6,264 bases of DNA from Clostridiales bacterium (GTDB lineage: Bacteria > Bacillota_A > Clostridia > Peptostreptococcales > Anaerovoracaceae). Shown in pieces: positions 1-6,213 of the stretch (its first letter is position 1; the number at the start of each line of letters is the position of its first letter). A program made the translations under genes and the position numbers. The notes beneath the pieces are model-generated. The model was given only the letters and a program-made list of their open reading frames with translations, was not told where the DNA came from and did not search any database. The stretch spans positions 1 to 6,264 of the forward strand of contig SVCR01000106.1 in NCBI GenBank assembly GCA_015058265.1, given 5' to 3'.

Positions 1-1219
1 CCCATGCCATAGGATGCCTTGCGTTATCTCTGCTGCCGAAATTCACCTTCTCCAGTGCCTGAGCTTCGTCCAGCTCCTCACGATATTTCCTGTATGCACC
101 AAGGCATTCCACATCGTCGAAGCAGTTTATGTCATCATAGTGCGCAGTTGTCACGCCTATCTCCTGCCCCTGATATATGAACGGGACTCCCTTGAGGAGA
201 TACAGCATGGTCGCGATGTCTGTAGCTGCTTCATATCTCAGTTCTCTGTCATTGCCCGCACGCGACAGCATCGCCGGCTGGTCGTGATTGTCAGTGAACA
301 GAGTGTACAGGATATCATTTCTGTCAGTTTCGTTCTGCCAGTATACGAGTATGTCTCTCAGCGAGCTGAGGCTGTCCTCTTTAGGTGTGTACTTATCCGC
401 GCGCCCGCATTCCATATGATCGAATACGAAGATCGACGACAGTTCATTCCTGTCCGCGCCGCAGTGTCTTACCAGTTCATCTATATCGCGGACATTGCTC
501 TCTCCTACAGTGTAGATGTCGGCAGTCTTCTCGCGTCCGAACATGGCACGGATGTACTCATGCAGATGCGGACCGAACTTACCGCGGTTATCTTTTCCGT
601 AATCCTTGGAGATCGAGTCGACTACGTCTATCCTGAATCCGTCTGCGCCTTTGTCGACCCAGAAGTCTATAACGTCCTGCATCGCCTTGACGACTGCCGG
701 GTTGTCCCAGTTCAGATCCGCCTGGCTGACAGCAAATGAGTGCAGATAGTACTGGCCGCGCATCTCGTCATATTCCCACGCGCTGCCGCCGAAAGCCGCT
801 TTCCAGTTATTAGGCTTCTCATCGAACCAGCAGTAGAAGTCACTGTAAGGATTGTCCTTCCCTTTTCTCGACTCCTGAAACCACTTGTGAGATGTAGAAG
901 TGTGATTAGGTACGAGATCAAGGATGATCTTCATCCCTCTCTTATGGACCTCAGAGATGAGCTCATCCATGTCCGCCATGGTCCCGAATTCGTCCATGAT
1001 GTCTCTGTAATCGGAGATGTCATAACCGTTATCGTCGTTAGGGCTCTTAAAGCAAGGGCAAAGCCATATAGCATTCGCTCCGAGCTCCTGAATATAGTCA
1101 AGTTTGCTGATTATTCCCTGCAGATCTCCGATCCCGTCTCCATTGCTGTCCATGAAACTTCGCGGATAGATCTGATAAATAACCATTCTGGTAAAGTCTC
1201 TGTACTTCTTACATAACAT
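1..1219 (-). CDS. GH13 alpha-glucosidase / oligo-1,6-glucosidase, 3' end cut by window edge
   Basis: Probably a cytoplasmic exo-acting glycoside hydrolase (no signal peptide) releasing glucose from isomalto- or malto-oligosaccharides. 406 codons are visible; the family usually has about 540-560 residues, so the barrel end and C-terminal beta domain lie outside. Visible: N-terminal VIYQIYPRSF (13-22), metal-binding loop DSNGDGIGD (24-32), region I DLVPNH (101-106), the B-domain, QADLNW (166-171), GFRIDVV (194-200) with nucleophile D198, TVGES (237-241) with acid/base E240, and FTDNHD (308-313) with stabiliser D313, then SRDNARHPMAW. Val199 after the nucleophile is, in GH13_31 enzymes, linked to alpha-1,6 preference (family knowledge). 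The start is chosen because it places the conserved N-terminus correctly and GGAGG (1231-1235) lies 11 nt upstream. It begins 30 nt after the NifK-like gene with no terminator between. Trehalose-6-phosphate hydrolase or dextran glucosidase are alternatives. Confidence 0.95.
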   Translation of the reverse strand, partial: MLCKKYRDFTRMVIYQIYPRSFMDSNGDGIGDLQGIISKLDYIQELGANAIWLCPCFKSPNDDNGYDISDYRDIMDEFGTMADMDELISEVHKRGMKIILDLVPNHTSTSHKWFQESRKGKDNPYSDFYCWFDEKPNNWKAAFGGSAWEYDEMRGQYYLHSFAVSQADLNWDNPAVVKAMQDVIDFWVDKGADGFRIDVVDSISKDYGKDNRGKFGPHLHEYIRAMFGREKTADIYTVGESNVRDIDELVRHCGADRNELSSIFVFDHMECGRADKYTPKEDSLSSLRDILVYWQNETDRNDILYTLFTDNHDQPAMLSRAGNDRELRYEAATDIATMLYLLKGVPFIYQGQEIGVTTAHYDDINCFDDVECLGAYRKYREELDEAQALEKVNFGSRDNARHPMAW

Positions 1220-1249
1220 TGCTTGTCCGGCCTCCAATACTATTATTTA

Positions 1250-2491
1250 TTACTTCAGCAGATCGAGAACCGCTTCCGGCGATCTGATGAGATCAGGTAT
1301 GTCATTCCTGTATATTCTCCCTGAAAATGCCTCGGAAGGCAAGCCTATAAATCTCGCACTGTCCGGACATATCGGCCGGTACAGAGGGTCTGCGATTATG
1401 ACCTTCGCGTCTGTGAGTTCAGGGATGATATCATCTTCGTCCGGGGCGATCGCATCCTTGGCTCTCAGGATACCGTCAGGGCATTCAGTTGCGCAGAGAA
1501 CTCTTGCAGGTCTGCCTGTCTCCAGTTCTATTGCAGTCGCCAGAGCAAGGTTGGTAACGCCTTCCCCTATCAGGACCACATCGCGTCCTTCAAGATCCGA
1601 TCTGACGCACACAGGCTCTCTCTTCGAAGCCGCGTCCCGGCCTCCTGTATGTCCCGCGGCTCTTGATACCAGAGCTGCATCCATGAGTTCCTGCTTCAGA
1701 AGACTGCTCTGTTCGCTTCCGATCGGCATCCCGACAACATACGGGATCCCGCATCTGCTTCTCAGGACTTCCGCAGCAGCAATGCCCGAAGCGGAAACCA
1801 CCAGATCCACATCAGCTTCTCCCGAGCGCTTCAGCTCATCAAGTGTGCTTCCCATAGCCCACTTTGAGACCACTTCAAAGCCGTTTCCTTCCAGCCACTC
1901 TGCAAGTGACCTGTCAGTTCCGTTCACCGAGAAATCCAGCGGAGTGAGTCCTATTATGTTGACTTTGACCTTCTGGAGGAAACCCGCTTTGCCCGAACCT
2001 GCGCTGAAAACACCGAGCGGAAGTCCGGCGCTTTTTTCATCCGGCTCATCGACCAGTCGCTGTGTCAGCTTTTCAAATGCCATGCTGACTCCGTGTACAT
2101 ATGTATTCATTCCGGTGGTAGGAAAACCAAAGCAAGGTATCCCAGTCCTCTGTTCAAGTACTTCGGCAGCTGCTTCATAATCGAATCCGGTCATGGCAGA
2201 TATAGGCGAACCGGATATTGCGATGAAGGCAGGATGCTGAGCGGCTGCGGTCTCCTCGATGTCTCCGAAGAGCTTTTCATCATCGCCCATTATGGCCTCT
2301 ATCTCGCTGAGGCCGGATATATATATCATGCTGTCCATGTCAAACCAGCGCGGCTCATCGTGAGTCGTGTAGGTCGAATTGCATCCGGACGCATCGTGCA
2401 TAACTGTCATGCCGCCGAGCTCGAACAGAGCAGAGCATACGCCCATTACATCAGCGGAATAAGTTGAAATGATCCTTGCTGTCTGTTTCAT
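1250..2491 (-). CDS. NifK-like nitrogenase component 1 subunit (K)
   Basis: 413 residues, shorter than true NifK (about 450-520). It is presumably the beta-like partner of the D subunit in a cytoplasmic reductase complex fed by the H protein; the substrate is unknown. The N-terminus aligns by eye with the NifK P-cluster region: C19 in GVCSALFELGG (17-27) and C37 in HDASGCNSTY (32-41, NifK C95 position). At the NifK C153 position the sequence is ISGSPIS (92-98), with no Cys. Rossmann-like segments follow: VNIIGLTPLDF (177-187), VDLVVSASGIAAAEVL (228-243), IPYVVGMPIG (249-258) and DVVLIGEG (304-311), then CATEC (333-337). No transmembrane segment. The start at 2491 is preferred over the in-frame ATG at 2518 because AGGAGG (2502-2507) lies 10 nt before it and its ATG overlaps the D stop as ATGA. 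It could equally be called NifE/N-like or Bch/Chl B-like; 'nitrogenase component 1 family' is the safe description. Confidence 0.9.
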   Translation of the reverse strand: MKQTARIISTYSADVMGVCSALFELGGMTVMHDASGCNSTYTTHDEPRWFDMDSMIYISGLSEIEAIMGDDEKLFGDIEETAAAQHPAFIAISGSPISAMTGFDYEAAAEVLEQRTGIPCFGFPTTGMNTYVHGVSMAFEKLTQRLVDEPDEKSAGLPLGVFSAGSGKAGFLQKVKVNIIGLTPLDFSVNGTDRSLAEWLEGNGFEVVSKWAMGSTLDELKRSGEADVDLVVSASGIAAAEVLRSRCGIPYVVGMPIGSEQSSLLKQELMDAALVSRAAGHTGGRDAASKREPVCVRSDLEGRDVVLIGEGVTNLALATAIELETGRPARVLCATECPDGILRAKDAIAPDEDDIIPELTDAKVIIADPLYRPICPDSARFIGLPSEAFSGRIYRNDIPDLIRSPEAVLDLLK

Positions 2492-3915
2492 CTCTGTTCT
2501 CCCTCCTGATGCAGGCATATCTCACAGCCCAGTCCCTTGACCTGTACCAGGCTGCGCATATCCTTCTCTGTCTCATATGCATCTCTCATAAGCCTCATCG
2601 TTCTGATCACGGCTTCATATCCTATCATTCCGCCGCCTTCTACAATATTGACAAAGTGATTCGTATTGCAGAAGTAAGCCGCTTTCTGCCCTATGGCAAG
2701 GATCATATCCTCTGACCGGCTGCTGTCTGCTGCGGTCTTCGAAGCTGTATTGGCGAATCTCATCCCCGCATGTACTGTCGGATGCAGCATGAGCTCCGGA
2801 TATGCTTCGCGCAGGTATTCAAAGTCCTTCCTGTCATTGCCCGGTATGGCATCCAGATAGACCGACGTGACATTGAATCCTCTGTCCAGCAGCAGCCTCG
2901 CAAGCCCGAGAGGACGCTGACAGAATGTGTAGTCGATAGTGACAGGAGTCTTTCCTACCATCTCCAAGGTCTTCCCGATCTCCTCTTCAGCAGTTTTCCT
3001 GCCCTCAGTTCTTATTGCTTCCAGCACGGATCTGAGCCCGGATCCGAGATCCGGCCCAACGGAGCAATGCTCTTCCAGGACTCCGGCCAAGCTGTCAAAT
3101 TCTTCGTCTATCTCCTGATAGTCAAAGCTGAGCTTCATATAGTGATGCTTTCCGCCGAGCCTCTCCTCAAGCATGTCACCGCCCGGGGCAGCATCTGTAT
3201 TATACGAGATATATACAGGGCTTTCTGCCATCTCCTGGTATTCATCGTATGTCCTGCATGCAGTTATCTCATGTATCTTCAGTCCGGCTTCTCTGAGAAG
3301 CCTTACGAGATCACTGTCTTCATCTGTCGGAAGATCATTCCCGATTATCGCAGCCGAACCCGGGTTTATTTTCCTCTCATGCAGAAGCGTGTACAGCCTT
3401 GACCTCATAAGCTGGTCCGGCGTCAGTCCGCTCTTCCTCATGATCGGATTCATGTAGCAGTCCGTGAAATCCACCTCCGGGAATCTGGCTCTGAGCTCTG
3501 AATATATCATATCCAGATCAGTCCCGGTAAAATGATGGATGCAGCTTGTATACAACAGGACAGCCGGCGGCATCACAGGTAATTTGTTCAGTATATCTGT
3601 AACGCCCTCTATTATAAGCTCTTCCATATCGCCATCGAGAAGATTGTGCTCTCTGACAGCGATAGTAGAGAACCTGTCTGTTGTCCCCATTTCTGCGGCC
3701 GTCAGTATAACTCCGCGCAGGCAGCCGGCTCCGCAGGCATAGATCTCATGAGCCTGTGGTATCAACATTCCCGTATGGACTATATTCCACGTACCTCTTG
3801 CAGGGGATGAATATTCAAGTCCCGATCTGAACGGAGCCGGGAAATCCGCATCAGCGATCCTGACCGAAGGGATCTCAGGAACAGATCCTCTGTCAGGTGT
3901 TACTCTTTTCAGCAT
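2488..3915 (-). CDS. NifD-like nitrogenase component 1 subunit (D)
   Basis: 475 residues, about NifD length, cytoplasmic; the probable active-site subunit of an ATP-dependent reductase with H and K. Visible by eye alignment: C61 and C65 in YACGAGCLRG (59-68, NifD C88 region) and C125 in LYTSCIHHFTGTDLDMI (121-137, NifD C154 region). The NifD C62 counterpart is absent. C220 in EITACRTYDEY (216-226) falls where NifD C275 ligates the cofactor, and H420 in FCNTNHF (415-421), followed by GYEAV, falls near NifD H442. A Rossmann-like segment PVTIDYT...LGLARLLLDRGFNVTSVYLD lies at about 324-355. The C-terminus ends in GLGCEICLHQ (461-470), a CxxC pair not typical of NifD. The start is 1 nt after the H stop, with AGGAG 9 nt upstream; the stop overlaps the K start (ATGA), implying translational coupling. 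It matches the broad group IV nitrogenase-like family; the reaction is unknown. Ligand assignments are inference. Confidence 0.92.
   Translation of the reverse strand: MLKRVTPDRGSVPEIPSVRIADADFPAPFRSGLEYSSPARGTWNIVHTGMLIPQAHEIYACGAGCLRGVILTAAEMGTTDRFSTIAVREHNLLDGDMEELIIEGVTDILNKLPVMPPAVLLYTSCIHHFTGTDLDMIYSELRARFPEVDFTDCYMNPIMRKSGLTPDQLMRSRLYTLLHERKINPGSAAIIGNDLPTDEDSDLVRLLREAGLKIHEITACRTYDEYQEMAESPVYISYNTDAAPGGDMLEERLGGKHHYMKLSFDYQEIDEEFDSLAGVLEEHCSVGPDLGSGLRSVLEAIRTEGRKTAEEEIGKTLEMVGKTPVTIDYTFCQRPLGLARLLLDRGFNVTSVYLDAIPGNDRKDFEYLREAYPELMLHPTVHAGMRFANTASKTAADSSRSEDMILAIGQKAAYFCNTNHFVNIVEGGGMIGYEAVIRTMRLMRDAYETEKDMRSLVQVKGLGCEICLHQEGEQR
2502..2507 (-). promoter_or_regulatory. Ribosome binding site of the NifK-like gene, inside the D coding end
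   Basis: AGGAGG, 10 nt before the ATG at 2491 and lying within the last codons of D. It fixes the K start and, together with the ATGA overlap, supports coupled translation of D and K. Confidence 0.7.
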
Positions 3916-3916
3916 A

Positions 3917-4681
3917 TCATTCCTCTCCTGTTCCGCAGATCTCTATCATCTTCTTAGCGAGTGTTCTGTATTCATCTGCCATCGGGCTGTCAGGGAAAGC
4001 CTCGATCACGGTGCATCCGCGGTCCTCCGCATCCGTGACAGTGTCACTTCTGCTCAATTCGCCGATAACCTCGGAGTGTATATCCTGCGCCAGCTCTGCG
4101 ACTTTGGCATCCTCATCTCTCACGTTCCTGTGGTTGAGGATGATCCCGCCCAGAGAAGCATATCCTCTGTTCTTGAAGCCGTCTATTGCAACTGCAATAT
4201 TCGCGGCAGCATGGATAGCCATGTTCTCACCGGATGTGATAACGAAAACCTTGTCTGCGTAACCGCCTCTCATAGGCATGGAGAATCCTCCGCACACGAC
4301 ATCCCCCAGGACATCATAGAAAACGATGTCCGGTTTGTATTTCTCATAAGCGCCTTTTTCCTTAAGCTTCTCCAGCGCAGCAATGATCCCGCGCCCTGCG
4401 CAGCCCAGACCCGGCGCCGGTCCGCCTGCCTCAACGCAGATGACGCCGCCGTATCCTTCATGCACCATGTCTTCAAGCTTGAAATCATTCTTGTATTTTC
4501 TGACCAGATCAAGGACAGAAGTTATCTCGCCTTTTCCATGCAGGCTTGAAGTAGAATCCGCCTTAGGATCGCAGCCTATCTGCATGACCTTATATCCCAT
4601 ATCTGCCAAAGCCGCAGAAACATTTGATACGGTCGTGGACTTCCCGATCCCGCCTTTTCCGTAAACAGCTATTTTTATCAT
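3917..4681 (-). CDS. NifH-like nitrogenase iron protein (H)
   Basis: 254-residue Fe protein, expected to be a homodimer that binds MgATP and passes electrons from one shared [4Fe-4S] cluster to the D-K complex. Visible: P-loop GKGGIGKS (8-15), switch I CDPKADST (37-44), cluster ligand C94 in GLGCAGRG (91-98), switch [13 protein letters not shown] (123-133) with ligand C130, and RSDTVTDAE (211-219). Arg97 matches the ADP-ribosylation Arg of classical NifH. The protein is shorter than NifH (about 270-295 aa) because the C-terminal extension is missing, as in other nitrogenase-like H proteins. The ATG at 4681 gives the typical [11 protein letters not shown] start; an in-frame GTG at 4735 would add 18 basic residues upstream of the fold and is rejected. 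The ribosome binding site is weak (AAGGA about 13 nt upstream). First gene of the H-D-K set, about 100 bp after an intrinsic terminator. BchL/CfbC-like proteins are relatives, but the D-K neighbours argue against chlorophyll synthesis. Confidence 0.96.
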   Translation of the reverse strand: MIKIAVYGKGGIGKSTTVSNVSAALADMGYKVMQIGCDPKADSTSSLHGKGEITSVLDLVRKYKNDFKLEDMVHEGYGGVICVEAGGPAPGLGCAGRGIIAALEKLKEKGAYEKYKPDIVFYDVLGDVVCGGFSMPMRGGYADKVFVITSGENMAIHAAANIAVAIDGFKNRGYASLGGIILNHRNVRDEDAKVAELAQDIHSEVIGELSRSDTVTDAEDRGCTVIEAFPDSPMADEYRTLAKKMIEICGTGEE

Positions 4682-4777
4682 CTTTACCGCTCTTTCCTTT
4701 CTTCTGCTGTTCGCATAGTGTCTTGGGTCCCGCACATTCCGTCTGTCAGTTAACTTAGCAGGCTGCTGCGTGTTACT

Positions 4778-4810
4778 AAAAAGCCCCGCTCCCGGTTACG
4801 AGAGCAGGGC
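4778..4810 (-). terminator. Intrinsic terminator between the TM1266-type gene and H
   Basis: Minus strand: GCCCTGCTCTC (4800-4810), loop GTAACC, GGGAGCGGGGC (4783-4793), then TTTTT (4778-4782). The 11-bp stem has two G-U pairs. It lies about 155 nt after the TM1266-type stop and 97 nt before the H start, so it can end the upstream transcript or attenuate H-D-K. No convincing promoter was found between it and the H start, which favours attenuation over simple termination. Confidence 0.8.
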
Positions 4811-4812
4811 CG

Positions 4813-4905
4813 GATCTGCGTTTCTGATCTGCTCGGGGACAGTCTCCCCGCGTAAAGTGCAGATAATGCAGTTTTTCCTGCTGCATCGTACTTAAGCCTC
4901 AAGTA
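4813..4905 (-). promoter_or_regulatory. Structured 5' leader upstream of the nitrogenase-like genes (candidate riboswitch/attenuator)
   Basis: Read on the minus strand, successive stems are visible: TACTT/AAGTA (4889-4905), ATGCAG/CTGCAT (4866-4886, 9-nt loop), and an outer ATCTGC/GCAGAT stem (4859-4864 with 4827-4832) enclosing a perfect CGGGGA/TCCCCG hairpin (4834-4850, 5-nt loop). A second GCAGATC copy lies at 4813-4819 and could compete for ATCTGC. GAGCAG (4829-4834) is complementary to CTGCTC (4802-4807) in the terminator's left arm, so forming that helix would break the outer stem and block the terminator. This is the architecture of a transcription attenuator. It matches none of the riboswitch consensus cores I can recall (SAM, cobalamin, TPP, FMN, c-di-GMP, glycine). 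The ligand is unknown; the pairings are read from sequence, not folded by energy. Confidence 0.5.
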
Positions 4906-4962
4906 TATCGTTTTGGCCTCAGGAGATGCACGGATGCATATTTATTGATCGCCGGCGGCCCA

Positions 4963-5208
4963 TCAGGCCTTGGCGTATGTCACTTTGGCGCTGATGCCGT
5001 CAAGACGGCCGAGTGCACCGCTCAATGAGTTGATTCTGTCCATCGGAGCATCGATGGCTATACTTATTATATTCAGGTTCTTATCCCTGTATGGAATACC
5101 CATACGTCCGAGTATGTACTCCGAGTATTCGTGGAGAAGGTCGTTCAGCTGATCGATCTTACCCGAATCCGTTACAATTATGCTTATCACCGCAACCCTG
5201 GTCTCCAT
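4963..5208 (-). CDS. TM1266-family small regulator-like protein
   Basis: 81-residue protein starting METRVAVISIIV, followed by DSGKIDQLNDLLHEYSEYILGRMGIPYRDKNLNIIS in pieces and ending in AIDAPMDRINSLSGALGRLDGISAKVTYAK. This beta-alpha-beta-beta-alpha-beta pattern, and the ILGRMGIPYR and LSGALGRLDGISAK segments, match the TM1266 family ('iron-only hydrogenase system putative regulator'), which has an ACT/NikR-C-like ferredoxin fold and no DNA-binding domain. The function of the family is not established. Its usual home is beside [FeFe]-hydrogenase maturation genes; here it precedes a nitrogenase-like operon. The start is supported by AAGGA 9 nt upstream and by family length. A probable promoter sits 60-85 bp upstream (5266-5294), so it likely heads the transcript leading to H-D-K. 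It could sense a ligand or metal-cluster state, but that is inference. Confidence 0.85.
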   Translation of the reverse strand: METRVAVISIIVTDSGKIDQLNDLLHEYSEYILGRMGIPYRDKNLNIISIAIDAPMDRINSLSGALGRLDGISAKVTYAKA

Positions 5209-5265
5209 AAGGTTCTTTCCTTTCTGTTCAGGGCAAACAAAACTCTATGCCCTCACCCCTCAGCA

Positions 5266-5294
5266 ATTCTATCACAACACGGGGCGCCGGTAAA
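5266..5294 (-). promoter_or_regulatory. Probable promoter of the TM1266-type gene and downstream operon
   Basis: -35 TTTACC (5289-5294), a 17-bp spacer, and -10 TAGAAT (5266-5271) preceded by TGA, giving an extended -10 element (TGnTAGAAT). It is a plausible housekeeping-type promoter. Transcription would start near 5259, leaving a leader of about 50 nt that contains a 6-bp stem, AGGGCA/TGCCCT, at 5230-5253. No operator-like dyad overlapping it was recognised. Confidence 0.5.
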
Positions 5295-5339
5295 CGGTCT
5301 TCATATCGCTTCTGCTGCTTATTCACTCTCAGCGGACTT

Positions 5340-6104
5340 CTATTTCTTTGCCTTCTTAAGCTCTTTTCTCAAAGCCTTATTCATCTCATGAAGGAGATCC
5401 TCCGGCGTTTCATAATCGAGCTCAGCATTCTCCAGTTCAAGAGCATCCAGTCCGAATCTCTCACCGCTCTCGCATCTTGTGACTGCGCAGGCCTGACCGA
5501 ACTTGGTTTCATCATAGTTGTACAGTTCATATCCCGCATAGTAGCTGTCATAAACCTGGAAAGGCTCTACCTGCTCCTTGCTGAAAAGCGTCATGAAATA
5601 CATCGGGTCTTCTTTATAACCCTGTTTGATCTTGACAGGTATGCCCTCGTATACGACCTCATGCCCTGAAGGATCAGTGTACAGGTAGATCTTATAGTCC
5701 TCATTCTCCTGCCCCTTGATATACTTATCTTCATCAGACTCAAGTTCTTTGATGATCTCTTCGTCTGTCATCTTCGCGAAGTATCCGAGATAAACATTCT
5801 GAGCGCAGGAGTATGTGGAGAGTTTTCCGTCCTTGAAGACCTTGATCCACACGACTCTGGTCTCACGTCCGTAGCCCTCTACGACCTCTTCCTCATCTTC
5901 TACACCCTCAATGATGTATTGTTCCTCTTCAGGCTTATCTATCTTATTCTGGCATTCATACCAGATCCTCGCCTCTTCTCCGTTAAGAGTCTCTGAATAA
6001 GGTGTGCCTCCGCCCTGCTGCCCCGAGCAGCCCGCCATGATCAGCATTGCTGCTGTAATTGCTGCACAGACTGCAAAAGCTGTTATCTTCTTGTAACTTC
6101 TCAT
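5340..6104 (-). CDS. Predicted lipoprotein of unknown function
   Basis: 254 residues. The N-terminus is a lipoprotein signal peptide: basic MRSYKK, a hydrophobic segment (about 7-24), and a lipobox ending MAGC with lipidated Cys26, then a SGQQGGG linker. The mature part is very acidic (runs of Glu/Asp around residues 60-76 and 115-130), rich in Tyr, with Cys at 54, 99, 206 and 211, and a Lys-rich C-terminal helix ending KKAKK. No family is recognised; the protein is presumably anchored on the outer face of the membrane. The start at 6104 is chosen because GGGAGG (6109-6114) lies 4 nt upstream and the signal peptide begins there; a TTG at 6173 would put 23 extra residues before the signal peptide. 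It ends 131 nt before the TM1266-type gene with no clear terminator, but a promoter in the gap suggests a separate unit. No functional link to the nitrogenase-like genes is shown. Confidence 0.85.
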   Translation of the reverse strand: MRSYKKITAFAVCAAITAAMLIMAGCSGQQGGGTPYSETLNGEEARIWYECQNKIDKPEEEQYIIEGVEDEEEVVEGYGRETRVVWIKVFKDGKLSTYSCAQNVYLGYFAKMTDEEIIKELESDEDKYIKGQENEDYKIYLYTDPSGHEVVYEGIPVKIKQGYKEDPMYFMTLFSKEQVEPFQVYDSYYAGYELYNYDETKFGQACAVTRCESGERFGLDALELENAELDYETPEDLLHEMNKALRKELKKAKK

Positions 6105-6108
6105 GCTT

Positions 6109-6114
6109 CCTCCC
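6109..6114 (-). promoter_or_regulatory. Ribosome binding site of the lipoprotein gene
   Basis: GGGAGG with a 4-nt gap to the ATG at 6104. Close to ideal in sequence, it decides the start against the upstream TTG at 6173. Confidence 0.75.
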
Positions 6115-6126
6115 GTATATGCATTA

Positions 6127-6149
6127 AGGCGGCTCTGAACGAGCCGCCT
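6127..6149 (-). other. Perfect 9-bp hairpin in the lipoprotein 5' region
   Basis: AGGCGGCTC and GAGCCGCCT form a perfect inverted repeat around a 5-nt loop (GTTCA on the minus strand). It is GC-rich and stable, but only TTAATG follows on the minus strand and CATATCTTT on the plus strand, so a classic U-tract is missing. It sits 13 nt upstream of the lipoprotein Shine-Dalgarno. It may be a weak terminator of the upstream gene, a 5' mRNA stabiliser, or a regulatory hairpin. Confidence 0.55.
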
Positions 6150-6185
6150 CATATCTTTCGCGTTAATGGTCAAGCAGTCTCAAAT

Positions 6186-6212
6186 AGTATAGTGAGATCA
6201 CAAGTGAGTAAA
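6186..6212 (-). promoter_or_regulatory. Weak candidate promoter for the lipoprotein gene
   Basis: TATACT (6186-6191) is a good -10 match, with TTTACT (6207-6212) as a possible -35, but the spacer is only 15 bp. It lies just after the putative upstream stop codon and about 80 bp before the lipoprotein start. The spacing makes it doubtful. Confidence 0.25.
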
Positions 6213-6213
6213 C

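Noticed and set aside
14..1216. Two long plus-strand open frames (14-739 and 740-1216)
   Set aside because: They lie antisense to the GH13 gene, whose minus-strand translation carries all catalytic motifs; the plus-strand products have no recognisable motifs.
1287..3402. Plus-strand open frames over the K and D genes (1287-2180, 2093-2467, 2770-3402)
   Set aside because: They are antisense shadows; the minus-strand frames are longer, overlap as an operon, have ribosome binding sites and match the nitrogenase component 1 family.
1250..4681. Calling this a true Mo-nitrogenase (nifHDK)
   Set aside because: The P-cluster cysteines are incomplete, K and H are short, and no assembly genes are adjacent; gene symbols nifH, nifD and nifK would mislead.
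4682..4735. N-terminal extension of the H protein from a GTG at 4735
   Set aside because: It adds 18 basic residues before the conserved [11 protein letters not shown] start and has no supporting ribosome binding site.
4778..4905. Assigning the leader to a known riboswitch (SAM, cobalamin, Moco, c-di-GMP, glycine)
   Set aside because: None of the consensus cores I can recall is visible; naming a ligand would be a guess without a covariance search.
6105..6173. Upstream TTG start for the lipoprotein at 6173
   Set aside because: It would bury the signal peptide behind 23 residues and run through the hairpin, while an excellent ribosome binding site marks 6104.
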